Source of the DNA: Diplosphaera chodatii
Lineage: Eukaryota > Chlorophyta > Trebouxiophyceae > Prasiolales > Stichococcaceae
Direction of reading: 5' to 3'
Assembly (NCBI GenBank): GCA_032358165.1
Contig: JAALGY010000032.1
Span: 1,488,001 to 1,552,000 of the forward strand
DNA length: 64,000 nucleotides
Below, one piece after another: positions 48,969 through 59,100 of this stretch (within the stretch, counting starts at the first letter, position 1; every line of letters starts with the position of its first letter). Position numbers and translations under genes: made by a program. The notes under the pieces are model-generated. The model saw only the letters and a list, made by a program, of their open reading frames with translations, had not been told where the DNA came from and made no database searches.

Positions 48969-51180
48969 TTTTTCTTTTTTGTATTACCACCCGAGCAAGA
49001 CGACAAGGGGTCGAGTGGTCAAGACGAAAAGGGGAAAGCGGTCATACTAACTGGTCGAACCAAAAGATGAAATCCCCCTTTTGTCTTGTCTCACTTTCCC
49101 CTTTTCGTCTTGGTATTGTCTTGCTAGTATGGCTCACCTTTGCCCTTTTTGTATTACCACCCGAGCAAGACGACAAGGGGTCGATTGGTCAATACGAAAA
49201 GGGGAAAGCGGTCACACTAACTGGTCGAGCCAAAAGATGAAATCCCCTTTTTGTCTTGTCTCACTTTCCCCTTTTCGTCTTGGTTCTCCTTTGCTAGTAT
49301 GACTCCCTTGCCCTTTTTGTATTACCACCCGAGCAAGACGAGAAGGGGACCAGTGGTCAATACGAAAAGGGGAAAGCGGTCATACTAACTGGTCGAGCCA
49401 AAAGATGAAATCCCCTTTTTGTCTTGTCTCACTTTCCCCTTTTCGTCTTGGTTCTCCTTTGCTAGTATGACTCCCTTGCCCTTTTTGTATTGAGCATCCC
49501 TTTTTTGTATTACCACCCGAGCAAGACGAGAAGGGGTCGAGTGGTCAAGACGAAAAGGGGAAAGCGGTCATACTAACTGGTCGAGCCAAAAGGATCAAAA
49601 TCTACCCCTTTCTGTCTTGTAGTATGACTCATTTTGCCCTTTTTGTATTGAGCATCCCTTTTTTGTATTACCACCCGAGCAAGACGAGAAGGGGTCGAGT
49701 GGTCAAGACGAAAAGGGGAAGGTGGTCATACTAACTGGTCGAACCAAAAGGAACTAAATCTACCCCTTTCTGTCTTGTAGTACGACTCATTTTGCCCTTT
49801 TTGTATTGAGCATCCCCTTTTTGTGTTACGACCAGGGCAAGACGAGAAGGGGTCGAGTGGTCAATACGAAAAGGGGAAAGTGGTCATACCAATTGGTCGA
49901 ACCAAAAGATCCAAAAATTTTCCCCTTTTTGGTTTCATCTCACTCTCCCCTTTTCGTCTTGGTTCTATCTTGCTAGTATGACTCATTTGCCCTTTTTGTA
50001 TTGACTATCCCCTTTTTGTATTACAAGACGAGAAGGGGAAACGTGGCCAAATACGAAAAGGGGAAAGTGGTCATACTAGCGGGGATCGAAGCCGCCACCT
50101 CCCGGTCATTCATGGCTTGGAGCCCGGTCAAATTCCGATTTTCCGTGGCATATGAGCTACATACGCCGCCGTTTTAAAAACTCTATTCAAACAGGCGCCG
50201 TTGGTCAAAGACACGAAGGGGATCATATGGCCAGTACGAGAAGGGCTGGGTGGTCCAACGTCCGGCAAATCCTTCTTTCGGTACTGACCGGTCGTCCGCT
50301 GGTATCACGTCTTCGCCTTATTCAATGTGTTGACCATGGCAAGACGAACAGGGGTTTCCTGGTCAATACGAAAAGTGGAAAGCGTGTTCGACTGGACCAT
50401 TGGTCCCCTTCTCGTATCGACCACTGGTTCCCTTCTTGTATAGGTTCACACCACAAGACGATAAGGGGTAATCTTATTCAAAGACGAGAAGGGGTAAACG
50501 TGTTCGACTGGACACTGGTCCCCTTTTAGTCGAACACCGGTCCCCTTCTTGTATTGGTTCGCGGCAAGACGAGAAGGGGTCAAGCTCATCAAAAGACGAG
50601 AAGGGGAAAGCGTGTCCGATTGGACCACTGTCCCCTTTTCGTTTCGACCACTATTGACGACCACTGGTCCCCTTTTTGTATTGGTTCACACCACAAGACG
50701 AGAAGGGGGTTTGTGATCAAGACGAAAAGGGGTAAGCGTGTTCCATTGGACACTGGTCACCTTTTCGTATTGACCACTGGTCCCCCTTTCGTATTGCATC
50801 GCCGCAAGACCAGAAGGGGTAAAGTTGGTCACAAGACGAGAAGGGGAACGCGTGTCCCGAAAACAGGAAAGCTTTCGTTTGACCAAGGTCCCTTCTTATC
50901 TTGACCAGGTTCCGCTAGTATGATTACCGTCCCCTTTTCGTGTTATAGCTCCGGGCAAGACGAGAAGGGGGAAAGGTGAGGCAAAGTCGAGAAGGGGGAA
51001 AGGTGAGGCTCGGCGAGAAGGGGTGAAGGCGAGGCAAGACGAGAAGGGGTAAAGTTGAGGCCGGGCAAGACGAGAAGGGGCAAGGGTGAGGCAAGGCGGA
51101 AAGGGGTAAAGTTTGATGAGCAAGACGAGAAGGGGAGAACAAATGAGCGAGCAAGACGAGAAGGGGGAAAGGTGAGAGAC
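48969..51180. repeat. Right arm of the palindrome, inner part
   Basis: Inverted copy of the left arm, with the motif now reading CAAGACGAGAAGGGG on the plus strand. Paired landmarks include the non-satellite spacer (50080-50330) and the block AAGCTTTCGTTTGACC near 50890, matching the left arm near 46835. The outer part (50960-51180) is colinear with the left arm at 46430-46750 until it is broken at 51180 by the TIR element; the same array resumes at 56357. Confidence 0.9.
48981..49980. repeat. Higher-order tandem repeat near the palindrome centre
   Basis: The phrase GTATTACCACCCGAGCAAGA recurs at 48981, 49151, 49319, 49507 and 49665, with a diverged copy at 49823. Periods are 158-188 bases. 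Each unit contains the satellite motif in both orientations, so each could fold into its own hairpin. Immediately left is a T-rich run (48960-48980). Confidence 0.85.
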
Positions 51181-51851
51181 CAGTTATGTAGTAGTACTAG
51201 TTTCATGGTCAGAGCACCCCATAAAGTCCCACTCTCACAGGCCAGTTAGGCTGTAAGGTCCCGCTGCAGACCCCGTAAAGTCCCGCTCACCAAAACGCCA
51301 ACTGCAGCGAGCACACAGGGCCGCATCATGCGCTGCCACTTGCAGGTTGCTCTTTGAGACCTTGTTGACCTTCCTACAAGCGGCCGCGCCTCTCCAAGCG
51401 GCCTGCACGCGGGCATGTGCCCTGGGCACTCACCTGTGTGCACCGGTCCAGCCACGGCTACAGCCGTGTGCACAGGCCACGCCCCAGAGTCTCGAAGGTG
51501 ATTCGTGTGCAAGTCCTGCTTGTGCCTTCGTTTGGCGCATCGCACGCTCCGTCGTGCTGCAATTCCAGGTTTGCTTGTGGGAGCCTGTGCGCATGCATGT
51601 TGGAGCATGGCGCCTGGGAAACGGCTTTTGGAGCGCCAGCAGGCTGGGACAAATCTCCTTGCCATGCTGAATGCAGAGCGATCGCCGGCGACGGTGTGCA
51701 GCCACCCTGGAGGCTGTGCCAGAGAATGGGGTGCTCGATCCAGACACCATGCAGTGCTGCCCCCACAAGCCGCCAGGGCCAGGGGCCGCAGCGACCGAGC
51801 AGCAGTAGCACTAGCCTGCAGATGTAGCATCAGCGGATGCAGCAGGCGCAG
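51181..51851 (+). repeat. Left 671-bp terminal inverted repeat
   Basis: Starts CAGTTATGTAGTAGTACTAG. It contains three TAAAGTCCC/TAAGGTCCC-like subrepeats within its first 120 bases and a NotI-like GCGGCCGC at 51380. The inner boundary is at GCAGGCGCAG (51842-51851), after which the two copies diverge completely. Confidence 0.9.
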
Positions 51852-54800
51852 CTGGGCAGCACATGACGATGCACTTCTTGTGGTGCCGCGTGCACTCAAC
51901 AATCAAGCAGGTGCTGTTTTGCCCTCTGTATGCAAAGCATTGTCAGCACTGAGATCATAATCTAACTCTGTGTTGCCCTGAGATCAACCTTGGAAGACTG
52001 GGGAAACGCCAACGCAAGCAGGTGACAGCTAGGCGTTTTGTATGGAAAGCGCATGCTGCGGCCATTGCAAATTGCCTCCTCAGACTCCCAACGCCTATCT
52101 GTGGCCAGTCAGGCCCCGCAAAGCACACTGAAGGTGCGCGATCTGCATGGATGTGAAGCTGAACCTGCCTGCTATGCTCGCATCCAGCCATGCTACAACC
52201 ATTTTGGCCCGAGCATCTGTCGCCAAAGCAGTGTCACTAAGCAGAGGGACATGCCCTTGCAGGCTGCACTACAGCCCGAGTATTTGCCGCAGAAGTAGCG
52301 TTGCAAGCGTACGGATGTGACGCTGCAAGCTGCAGCATAGACGCCTGCAGGAAGGTGCTTTACCAGCAGCCTGGGCTGCAGCATGGCGTCAGGAGTGGCG
52401 TGTGTGCACAACGTCGACATTCGTTGCTCCAGTACTAGCATCTGTCACAAAGTGCCTCTGCAACAAGGCTGTCATAAGCAGGGCACTGCCAGACCTTAAA
52501 GCAGCAGTGCAGCGCTAGCATGCCCAGAGTCTGGTGCTGATGGCTGGTAGCCATGTTTGCATTGCCTCATGTACAGTATATTACAGCTGCCATCTGCGCA
52601 GCTGCGGTGCTGATGTGCCCTTGACATGCGACAACCAACGTGTGCCTTAAGATAACAGGCTGTCACACGTTGTGCATCACAGTGACACTCGATAATGCCA
52701 AGCATGTGCCAGGCCTCACATTGATCTGCGGGGTGAACCCAATGTAGACCCATTTGCACTCGTGGCATCATGGTTTCAGGCCATCATATGGCTCCTCATG
52801 TGATGATCTGCCGCCCAGTACAGCCGTGTGCTTGCACAGCCCCACTGCCTCGCGGGTGGACCATGAGATGTCAAGCAGCATGAGCCATCAGCGCCTCTTG
52901 CACTCCAGCACCGTGACAGTTGAGCATGCAACCTGAAAAGTGAAACTGTCTAAAGTAGCCACCTGCAGGGCCAGCATCTGTGCATGCTGTCGGTTCACCA
53001 GCCATGCGGGCCTGTCTTCGTAATCTGCAGAGCAACAACAGCACTGTTGGCACTCACACGAGCGTGCACAAACTGAGGAGAGACTAGGTGACACACTTCA
53101 TCAGCGAGCGCTCACCTCAGCAGAGGGCAATGTCTCACAGCCATTTGCACCCTTATGCAGGGAAGTGCAGTGCAATTCCATCGATGGTTCACGGACGGTC
53201 ACATGCAGTCCCACGACAGTTCTATGTGGGCTGCCACAAGCTGGAAGGTGCTCACTTCTTGCATCACCAGTCACCCCATGGGCGCTGGATGTCTACGGCA
53301 GGCCGAGCACTGCATGTTGCACTGTAGAAGGCAAAACGAAACTCCTGGCTGAGATATACCATAGGTGGCGGGTGGCGCTACCTTGCCATGAGCCTGCAGC
53401 ATACAGAGAGCGCATCACCTTTATTTATAGTGGCAGAACGTCGCCCCATGACTCCATGCTCGACTTGCTGTCAAGCGCCCGGTGACACATACTACACAGC
53501 CATACAATGCATGAGAAACATCGTGCCTGGCAGTTGCCGGGCAAGTCGTTCAATCTATAAGATCTGTAGAATTCCGCTGCTGTCGGTGCCATGTGCGCCC
53601 GCCGCTCTTGCATTCTCTGCTGCCAAACTAATCGAGCAGTGGTCTGACGCGAGGGTCAGTGCGCGGTGTCTCGAAACCTGCATGGTCGTGACAAGTTTGT
53701 CCCAGCGTCTGGAGTCCATCTTCCATCCGTGTCTTTATGCAAACAGCACAGAGTCCATGGGGGCATACAAACGTGCTCAAGGTGCGGTGCGTGTGAGTTC
53801 AGGCAGTCACACGCTCTCACCTGTACCATGGGCCATTACCGGCAGCACAGAGCATATAGGTGGACTGCTTTCGGTGATGCGCTGCGCCCTGACGGCCCAC
53901 CACCGCTTGCCAGGGATGCCAGGGATAGCACTGCTGCCGCCATGTGCACTCCCCATGCATCTGCAGCAGAACGAGGTGTCTTCCTGATACAGGTAGACGA
54001 GTTTTCAGTGCTCCATCTGCAGTAGCGACCAGTTCAGCGTGCTTGAGACACATACGCAGACAATGCCTCAAACCCACTGTACGTTGTTATCGACCATATG
54101 CATGCATGTTGCGCACCACGTGTAAACCAGCCCTGATTGTGTGGCGGACATTGTGCTGGCTCATCAACTCGAAGGAGATATCTGGCTCCACTTGTCGTTT
54201 GCACCACCCCGGATGTGGATGTGCTGGCAACAATGCTGCCGAGCAGGAATGCTGCACCTCCGGTAAGCGGCGGGTGCGTGGACTTCCAGTGCAACACATG
54301 CGTGGATCAGTATTACTGCAAACACGTATAGAGACCCCATGGCGCTCCACTGAGATATCAAACAGCGCTATGCTGCAGTGACATAGCATGCAGCCACCCG
54401 TTGTGTAGCAGACAGCGCAGCACGCAACACCATCTAGTGGATATCATGCGCAGCTGTGCAGCATAGCATCTCCGGGGCGGCACCAAGTCCTCCAGCAATG
54501 CCTGTACCACCCTCATGCCTGCCATGTTGGTGCAGGTGCTGCATGATGAGCAGGGTGACCTACCAATCAACAGCTGTGACTTCACTGATGGTGCAGCACT
54601 TCCAACTGCGCAGGATGGGCGCTGGCAGGCTGAGCACCTGCCATCTCTGGGTGCTGACAATCTTCGTCCATGTTCATACAAGTCACTTGATGAGCATGCT
54701 AGCTTCCTGTGTCCGGAAGAAGAGAGATGCACGGGAGGCAGACCGCTCACGATCACGCGCAGGATGTCGTATGATGTATGCCTGCAGTAAGAGGGTTTAC

Positions 54801-55685
54801 GAGACACGTGCAAGGCCGCCGAATAAGGCTGACTGTGATCATGTCAGCTTGTGTGGTGGCATTACTGTTTTGCGCAGCTGTAGGGTCAATCATTCACGAC
54901 GTGCATTGCAGGTCACATTATGTATCCGTGCATGCTGTGATGCAGACTGGACGGTCGAAGCATGCGACCATCATGACATAACGATATCTTCTTTAGTGGC
55001 AATGCGTGGCGATGTGGGGCGAGACCTTCACATCCTGACAGGGTTGCATGCTTACAGCTGTGCATGTGGCTGCAGCATGCACATGTTCTGCCACCTGGAC
55101 ATCAGCATGGCCAGTGACAAGCTGTACGCTGGCACCTAGCAGGCCAGAACTGCAAACCTTGTGCAAGCACGCACTTGAGCGGGGCTGGCTGCCCACGGGT
55201 GGGAGTCTACATGCCAGCTGCCACCGCCGTCAGCAGCTGCTGCCTCTATGCGGCGCACTAGCTGCTGCATGAACACCACCAGATGCAGGGACACCAGCAG
55301 GTGCAGGGGCATTGCCTGTCCACGGCAGCGGCACCTGCTGCCCAGCTTTGCTGGCACTGCGGTAATGCTGCAGCCTGCACGGCATGGTACGGCCACGAGT
55401 GAGGGCAGTGCCATGAAGCAGCATCCGATCATCGTTCAAGCAGCCATCCCAGCATATGCTGCTGACCCATGCATGCCGCCGTGGTGCACATGGCTCCCTA
55501 CAGAGTCCTTACCTTCCGTCTTGTCTCCTTCCAGGTCAGCTGAGCCCTTTACAGTAATAGTACAGCAACACGTCGGCAGAGATCATACACTTGATAGCAG
55601 GTGCAGCAGCTGTGCATCGCCGGTCACCTGAAAGGCTGTGCAGGTTGATGCCGCCTCATTGCAGCCTGGGTAGCCACTTTGATGC
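51852..55685. other. Interior of the TIR element
   Basis: 3.8 kb of mostly single-copy sequence with composition like the surrounding genes. Apart from the exon-like chain at 53161-53975, other open stretches are 52053 on plus (RPLQIASSDSQRLSVASQAP), 54168-54255 on plus (RRYLAPLVVCTTPDVDVLAT) and 52760-53040 on minus (RPAWLVNRQHAQMLALQVAT, then stops). None matches a transposase family that I know. Confidence 0.5.
53161..53975 (+). CDS. Possible multi-exon gene inside the TIR element, unrecognised
   Basis: Six exon-like segments (53161-53247, 53271-53481, 53500-53544, 53570-53654, 53706-53781, 53853-53975) have GT and AG borders and join with consistent phase. Sample residues: VPRQFYVGCHKLEVTPWALD, EGKTKLLAEIYHRWRVALPC, RERITFIYSGRTSPHDSMLD, AAKLIEQWSDARRLESIFHP and MGAYKRAQAYRWTAFGDALR. 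Introns of only 18-71 bases are shorter than the window norm, which weakens the model. The minus strand also has open stretches here (for example at 53425-53613). Start and stop were not found. It may be a decayed captured gene or chance. Confidence 0.22.
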
Positions 55686-56356
55686 CTGCGCCTGCTGCAT
55701 CCGCTGATGCTACATCTGCAGGCTAGTGCTACTGCTGCTCGGTCGCTGCGGCCCCTGGCCCTGGCGGCTTGTGGGGGCAGCACTGCATGGTGTCTGGATC
55801 GAGCACCCCATTCTCTGGCACAGCCTCCAAGGTGTCTGCACACCGTCGCCGGCGATCGCTCTGCATTCAGCATGGCAAGGAGATTTGTCCCAGCCTGCTG
55901 GCGCTCCAAAAGCCGTTTCCCAGGCGCCATGCTCCAACATGCATGAGCACAGGCTCCCACAAGCAAACCTGGAATTGCAGCACGACGGAGCATGCGATGC
56001 GCCAAACGAAGGCACAAGCAGGACTTGCACACGAATCACCTTTGAGACTCTGGGGCGTGGCCTGTGCACACGGCTGTAGCCGTGGCTGGACCGGTGCACA
56101 CAGGTGAGTGCCCAGGGCACATGCCCGCGTGCAGGCCGCTTGGAGAGGCGCGGCCGCTTGTAGGAAGGTCAACAAGGTCTCAAAGAGCAACCTGCAAGTG
56201 GCAGCGCATGATGCGGCCCTGTGTGCTCGCTGCAGTTGGCGTTTTGGTGAGCGGGACTTTACGGGGTCTGCAGCGGGACCTTACAGCCTAACTGGCCTGT
56301 GAGAGTGGGACTTTATGGGGTGCTCTGACCATGAAACTAGTACTACTACATAACTG
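55686..56356 (-). repeat. Right 671-bp terminal inverted repeat
   Basis: Reverse complement of 51181-51851 with about five substitutions and no indels. It ends CTACTACATAACTG at 56356 and is followed directly by satellite sequence. Confidence 0.9.
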
Positions 56357-56828
56357 CAAAGACGAGACGGGGAAAAGTGAGGCAAGGCAAGAAGGGGTAA
56401 AGGTGAGGCAAGACGAGAAGGGGTTATGGTGAGGCAAAGACGAAAAGGGGTAAAGTTGGAGCAAGACGAGAAGGGGGACAGGTGAGGCAAAGACGAGAAG
56501 GGGTAAAATTTTGGCGAGCAAGACCAGAAAGGGGCAGAGCATGGTCAGCAAGACGAGAAGGGGGAAAGGTGAGGCAAGACAAGAAGGGGCAAAATTGGCG
56601 AGCAAGACGAGAAGGGGGAAAGTTCGATGACCAAGACGAGAAGGCGCAAGAACTTTTCAAGCAAGACGAGAAGGGGGCAGAGTTGTCAAGCAAAACGAGA
56701 AAGGGAGTAAAACACAGTGAGCAAGACGAGAAGGGGTATGGTCAAGCAAGACAAAAAGGGGCAAATTTTGCGAGCAAGACGAGAAGGGGGAAAGCTAGAT
56801 GAGCAAGATGAAAAGGGAAAAGCACGGA
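56357..56828. repeat. Outer remainder of the right palindrome arm
   Basis: Array of AAGACGAGAAGGGG-type units, same orientation as 50960-51180. Adding its 472 bases to the 2,212 bases of 48969-51180 gives about 2,684, close to the 2,719 bases of the left arm. This fits one symmetric palindrome split by the TIR element. Confidence 0.85.
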
Positions 56829-57362
56829 CCTTGTGCCGCCTGCTGCATGCATGCCTACGACGGAGTGGCTGCAACACGTAGCCGGCTGAACTCGGTGGTC
56901 CATCCATGTACATAGATAACAGTCGGTCACGCCTTTGGGTCTCAACCTCGGCCATTACGGCTCACAATACGTGAGGTACAGTACGACCTTGGAGGATGCA
57001 GGATGCAGACCGTCACACCTCGAGGATCACTGATCCTGATAGGCATGCTGGGTGCAAGCGTTCTGCGCAGCTGCAGGCCTGGCGCTGCGTTCAAACTCTG
57101 TTGCGTCATCGGCTGACGCTGACAAGACAAGTCTATATAGGCGGTCAACCGTCGCCTGCTGCACTTCCTCCATATTTTAATTGGGTGATTCGGCTGCAAA
57201 ACACCATTTCGTGTGGCAGCCATTACGTGCTTGGGTGGGCATCTGACGGGCACAGTGCTAGACATCTCGCATGCATTTGTGTAGTTTCGCGGCTTTGTGG
57301 GTAGTAGCCACGCACACAAGCAAAGGTCCTGTTCAGCAGCGGCATCTGGCGGGGGGCAGTCC
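56829..57362. other. Promoter region of the TIGR01589 gene
   Basis: About 530 bases of single-copy sequence between the satellite and the gene. TATATAGG occurs at about 57134 and a TTTTAA run at 57176, either of which could be a core promoter element. Confidence 0.4.
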
Positions 57363-58807
57363 ATGTCCGGGGCTGGCGCCACTTCAGCAGCGGCCACGCC
57401 ACCAGTGTCAACAGCAGTTCCAGCAGAGGGTCCAGCAGCCGACGGCGCGGTGCCAGCGGAAAGCCGCAGGGTCTCCACCTCAGACATCCAGCTTGTGCAG
57501 AACCTCATTGAGCGGTGCTTGCAGATGTACATGAGCCAGAAGGAAGTGGTCGGCACGCTGCAGAGCCAGGCGAAGATCGAGCCCGGCTTCACTGGCCTCG
57601 TGTGGCAGGTCAGCAACTGCACTCCAATTCCAGCAGCAGTTGATGCCTGTGCCGTGCCGTTCACCATCAACACCATGGTTACCTTGTTGGCAATCGAGGG
57701 CATCTGATGCTGCGTGCGTCCATCGCTTGACGGCTTGGTTTTGCTTCCGTGCTCAGAAGCTGGAGGAGCAGAATCCACAGTTCTTCCAGGCATACTACAC
57801 GCGCCTGAAGCTGAAGGACCAGATCGTGCTGTTCAACCACCTGCTGGACCAGCAGGTCAACATCGTGTCGCACTGCCAGAACGCATGGCGGCAGCAGCAG
57901 GCACAGCTTGCAGCGCAGGCAGCAGCGGCGCAGCAGACGCAGCAGGGGGTCGCTCTCCAGGGCATGCCCGGCATGCAGCCAGCCGTCAGCCTGTCGGCAG
58001 CAGCAGCGCAGCCGTCAGCCAGCGCAGCCGGCGCCGCCGTGCCAGCCAGCGGCGCAGCGCCCGCGTCAGCAGCTATGCTGCCGCAGGGCGACTCGGGGGG
58101 TGGCGGCTTCAGCAGCGGCGGCGGCGGCGGCATCGCGACGCCAGACCTTGCAGATGGGCTGGGCGACATGCAGGTCCGTGCCAGGGGAGGCCAGGGGAGG
58201 AGTTGCGCTCATGTTGCATCCGTGTGGGACTAACCAGGGTGTACAAACCAGCACTGGAGCCGGCCAAGTTTGTGGAGGGTTGCATGTGCAGGTGCATGGC
58301 CTCAGCACCACAGCGGCTGCTGCCTCGCCTGCGCTGTTCACCGGCGACTCCTCAGTAGTGGGCCATCTTGGCATGGGCCATGGCATGCCCAGCTCCGACA
58401 ACCTGGTGGGCCTCGGCCACAGCCCGCTGCACAACGCCTTCCCCAGCGCCAGCCACGATCAGGTGCTTGGACGACGGCAAGCATTGGTCAGCTGTGCGCA
58501 AATCTGTTGGGTGGATGCAGGATGCAGGATGTGTCAATGTGCACCTGGCGACGACACAGCACGGTGTGTGGAGAAACCCTGCCATGCAACAGCGACTCCC
58601 GCTTACTGACAAATGGTTTCGTTGGATGCGTAGCTGCAGGGCGCAGGCGGTGACGACATCCCGCGGAACTTCTCCATGTCAGACCTGATGGCAATGGGGC
58701 AAGATCTGATGGGGCCAGAGCACCAGCCGCAGCTGGATGCGGAGGTGGACCTCGGCGGTGGCAGCAGCGCCGACGATGCACCGCCCGATGGAGATGTCGT
58801 CTCCTGA
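57363..58807 (+). CDS. Plant-specific TIGR01589 (A_thal_3526) domain protein
   Basis: Four exons (57363-57608, 57757-58173, 58292-58462, 58640-58807), all phase 0, give 333 residues. Residues about 42-120 form the domain: DIQLVQNLIERCLQMYMSQK, VGTLQSQAKIEPGFTGLVWQ, then KLEEQNPQFFQAYYTRLKLK and QIVLFNHLLDQQ. This matches the uncharacterised plant domain TIGR01589, all helical. The rest is low-complexity: an Ala/Gln-rich segment, a glycine run (GGGGFSSGGGGG), and an acidic C-terminus with FSMSDLMAMGQDLMGPE. Such composition is typical of nuclear regulators. ATG at 57297 is in frame upstream. The gene diverges from OSCA across the satellite region. Confidence 0.8.
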
Positions 58808-59100
58808 GTGCCTTCACGACAGCCTGCCCTGCAGGCCGTGTCCATGTCTGGTTGCGTATGCCGCTAGGTGGACCTGGCGACTGTCGCAGACATCGTCTGC
58901 AGCACAACCTAGAAGCGGCACAGTATGGGCAGTCGCAGCGTGCACAAACCGGGGGCAGATGTAGCAGCAGGAGTTGTGTTTTAATTTTTTGGGGTTACAC
59001 TCGAGCAAAGCCTCTTGATGAAGAGCATCCATAATTGTCGTCAGAGAAGAGCAAACCCAGTGCGTCTATCTACAACACTATGTAAAGGCGTGCCAACGAA

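Larger units (their letters stand above)
51181..56356. mobile_element. 5.2-kb TIR element inserted in the satellite
   Basis: Two inverted copies of 671 bases (51181-51851 and 55686-56356) flank 3,834 bases. Coordinates of paired bases sum to 107,537 at both ends and in the middle, so the arms contain no net indels. By eye I count about five substitutions. Termini read CAGTTATGTAG...CTACATAACTG. No exact target-site duplication borders the repeats; AGAC occurs at the left junction and again three bases outside the right junction. No transposase domain is recognised inside. The flanking satellite is interrupted mid-unit, which supports insertion rather than a chance arrangement. Confidence 0.75.

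Noticed and set aside
46250..51180. Possible CRISPR array
   Set aside because: Units are in both orientations, spacers are themselves repetitive and variable in length, and the host is a eukaryotic nucleus with no cas genes.
46300..51200. Many open frames rich in Lys/Arg/Gly or Leu/Pro/Ser across the satellite
   Set aside because: They occur in several frames of both strands and simply translate the short tandem motif; there is no start context or conservation.
51246..51902. 218-codon minus-strand frame in the TIR arm, mirrored at 55583-56291
   Set aside because: It lies almost wholly in the inverted repeat, all frames there are open because of high GC, and no family is recognisable.
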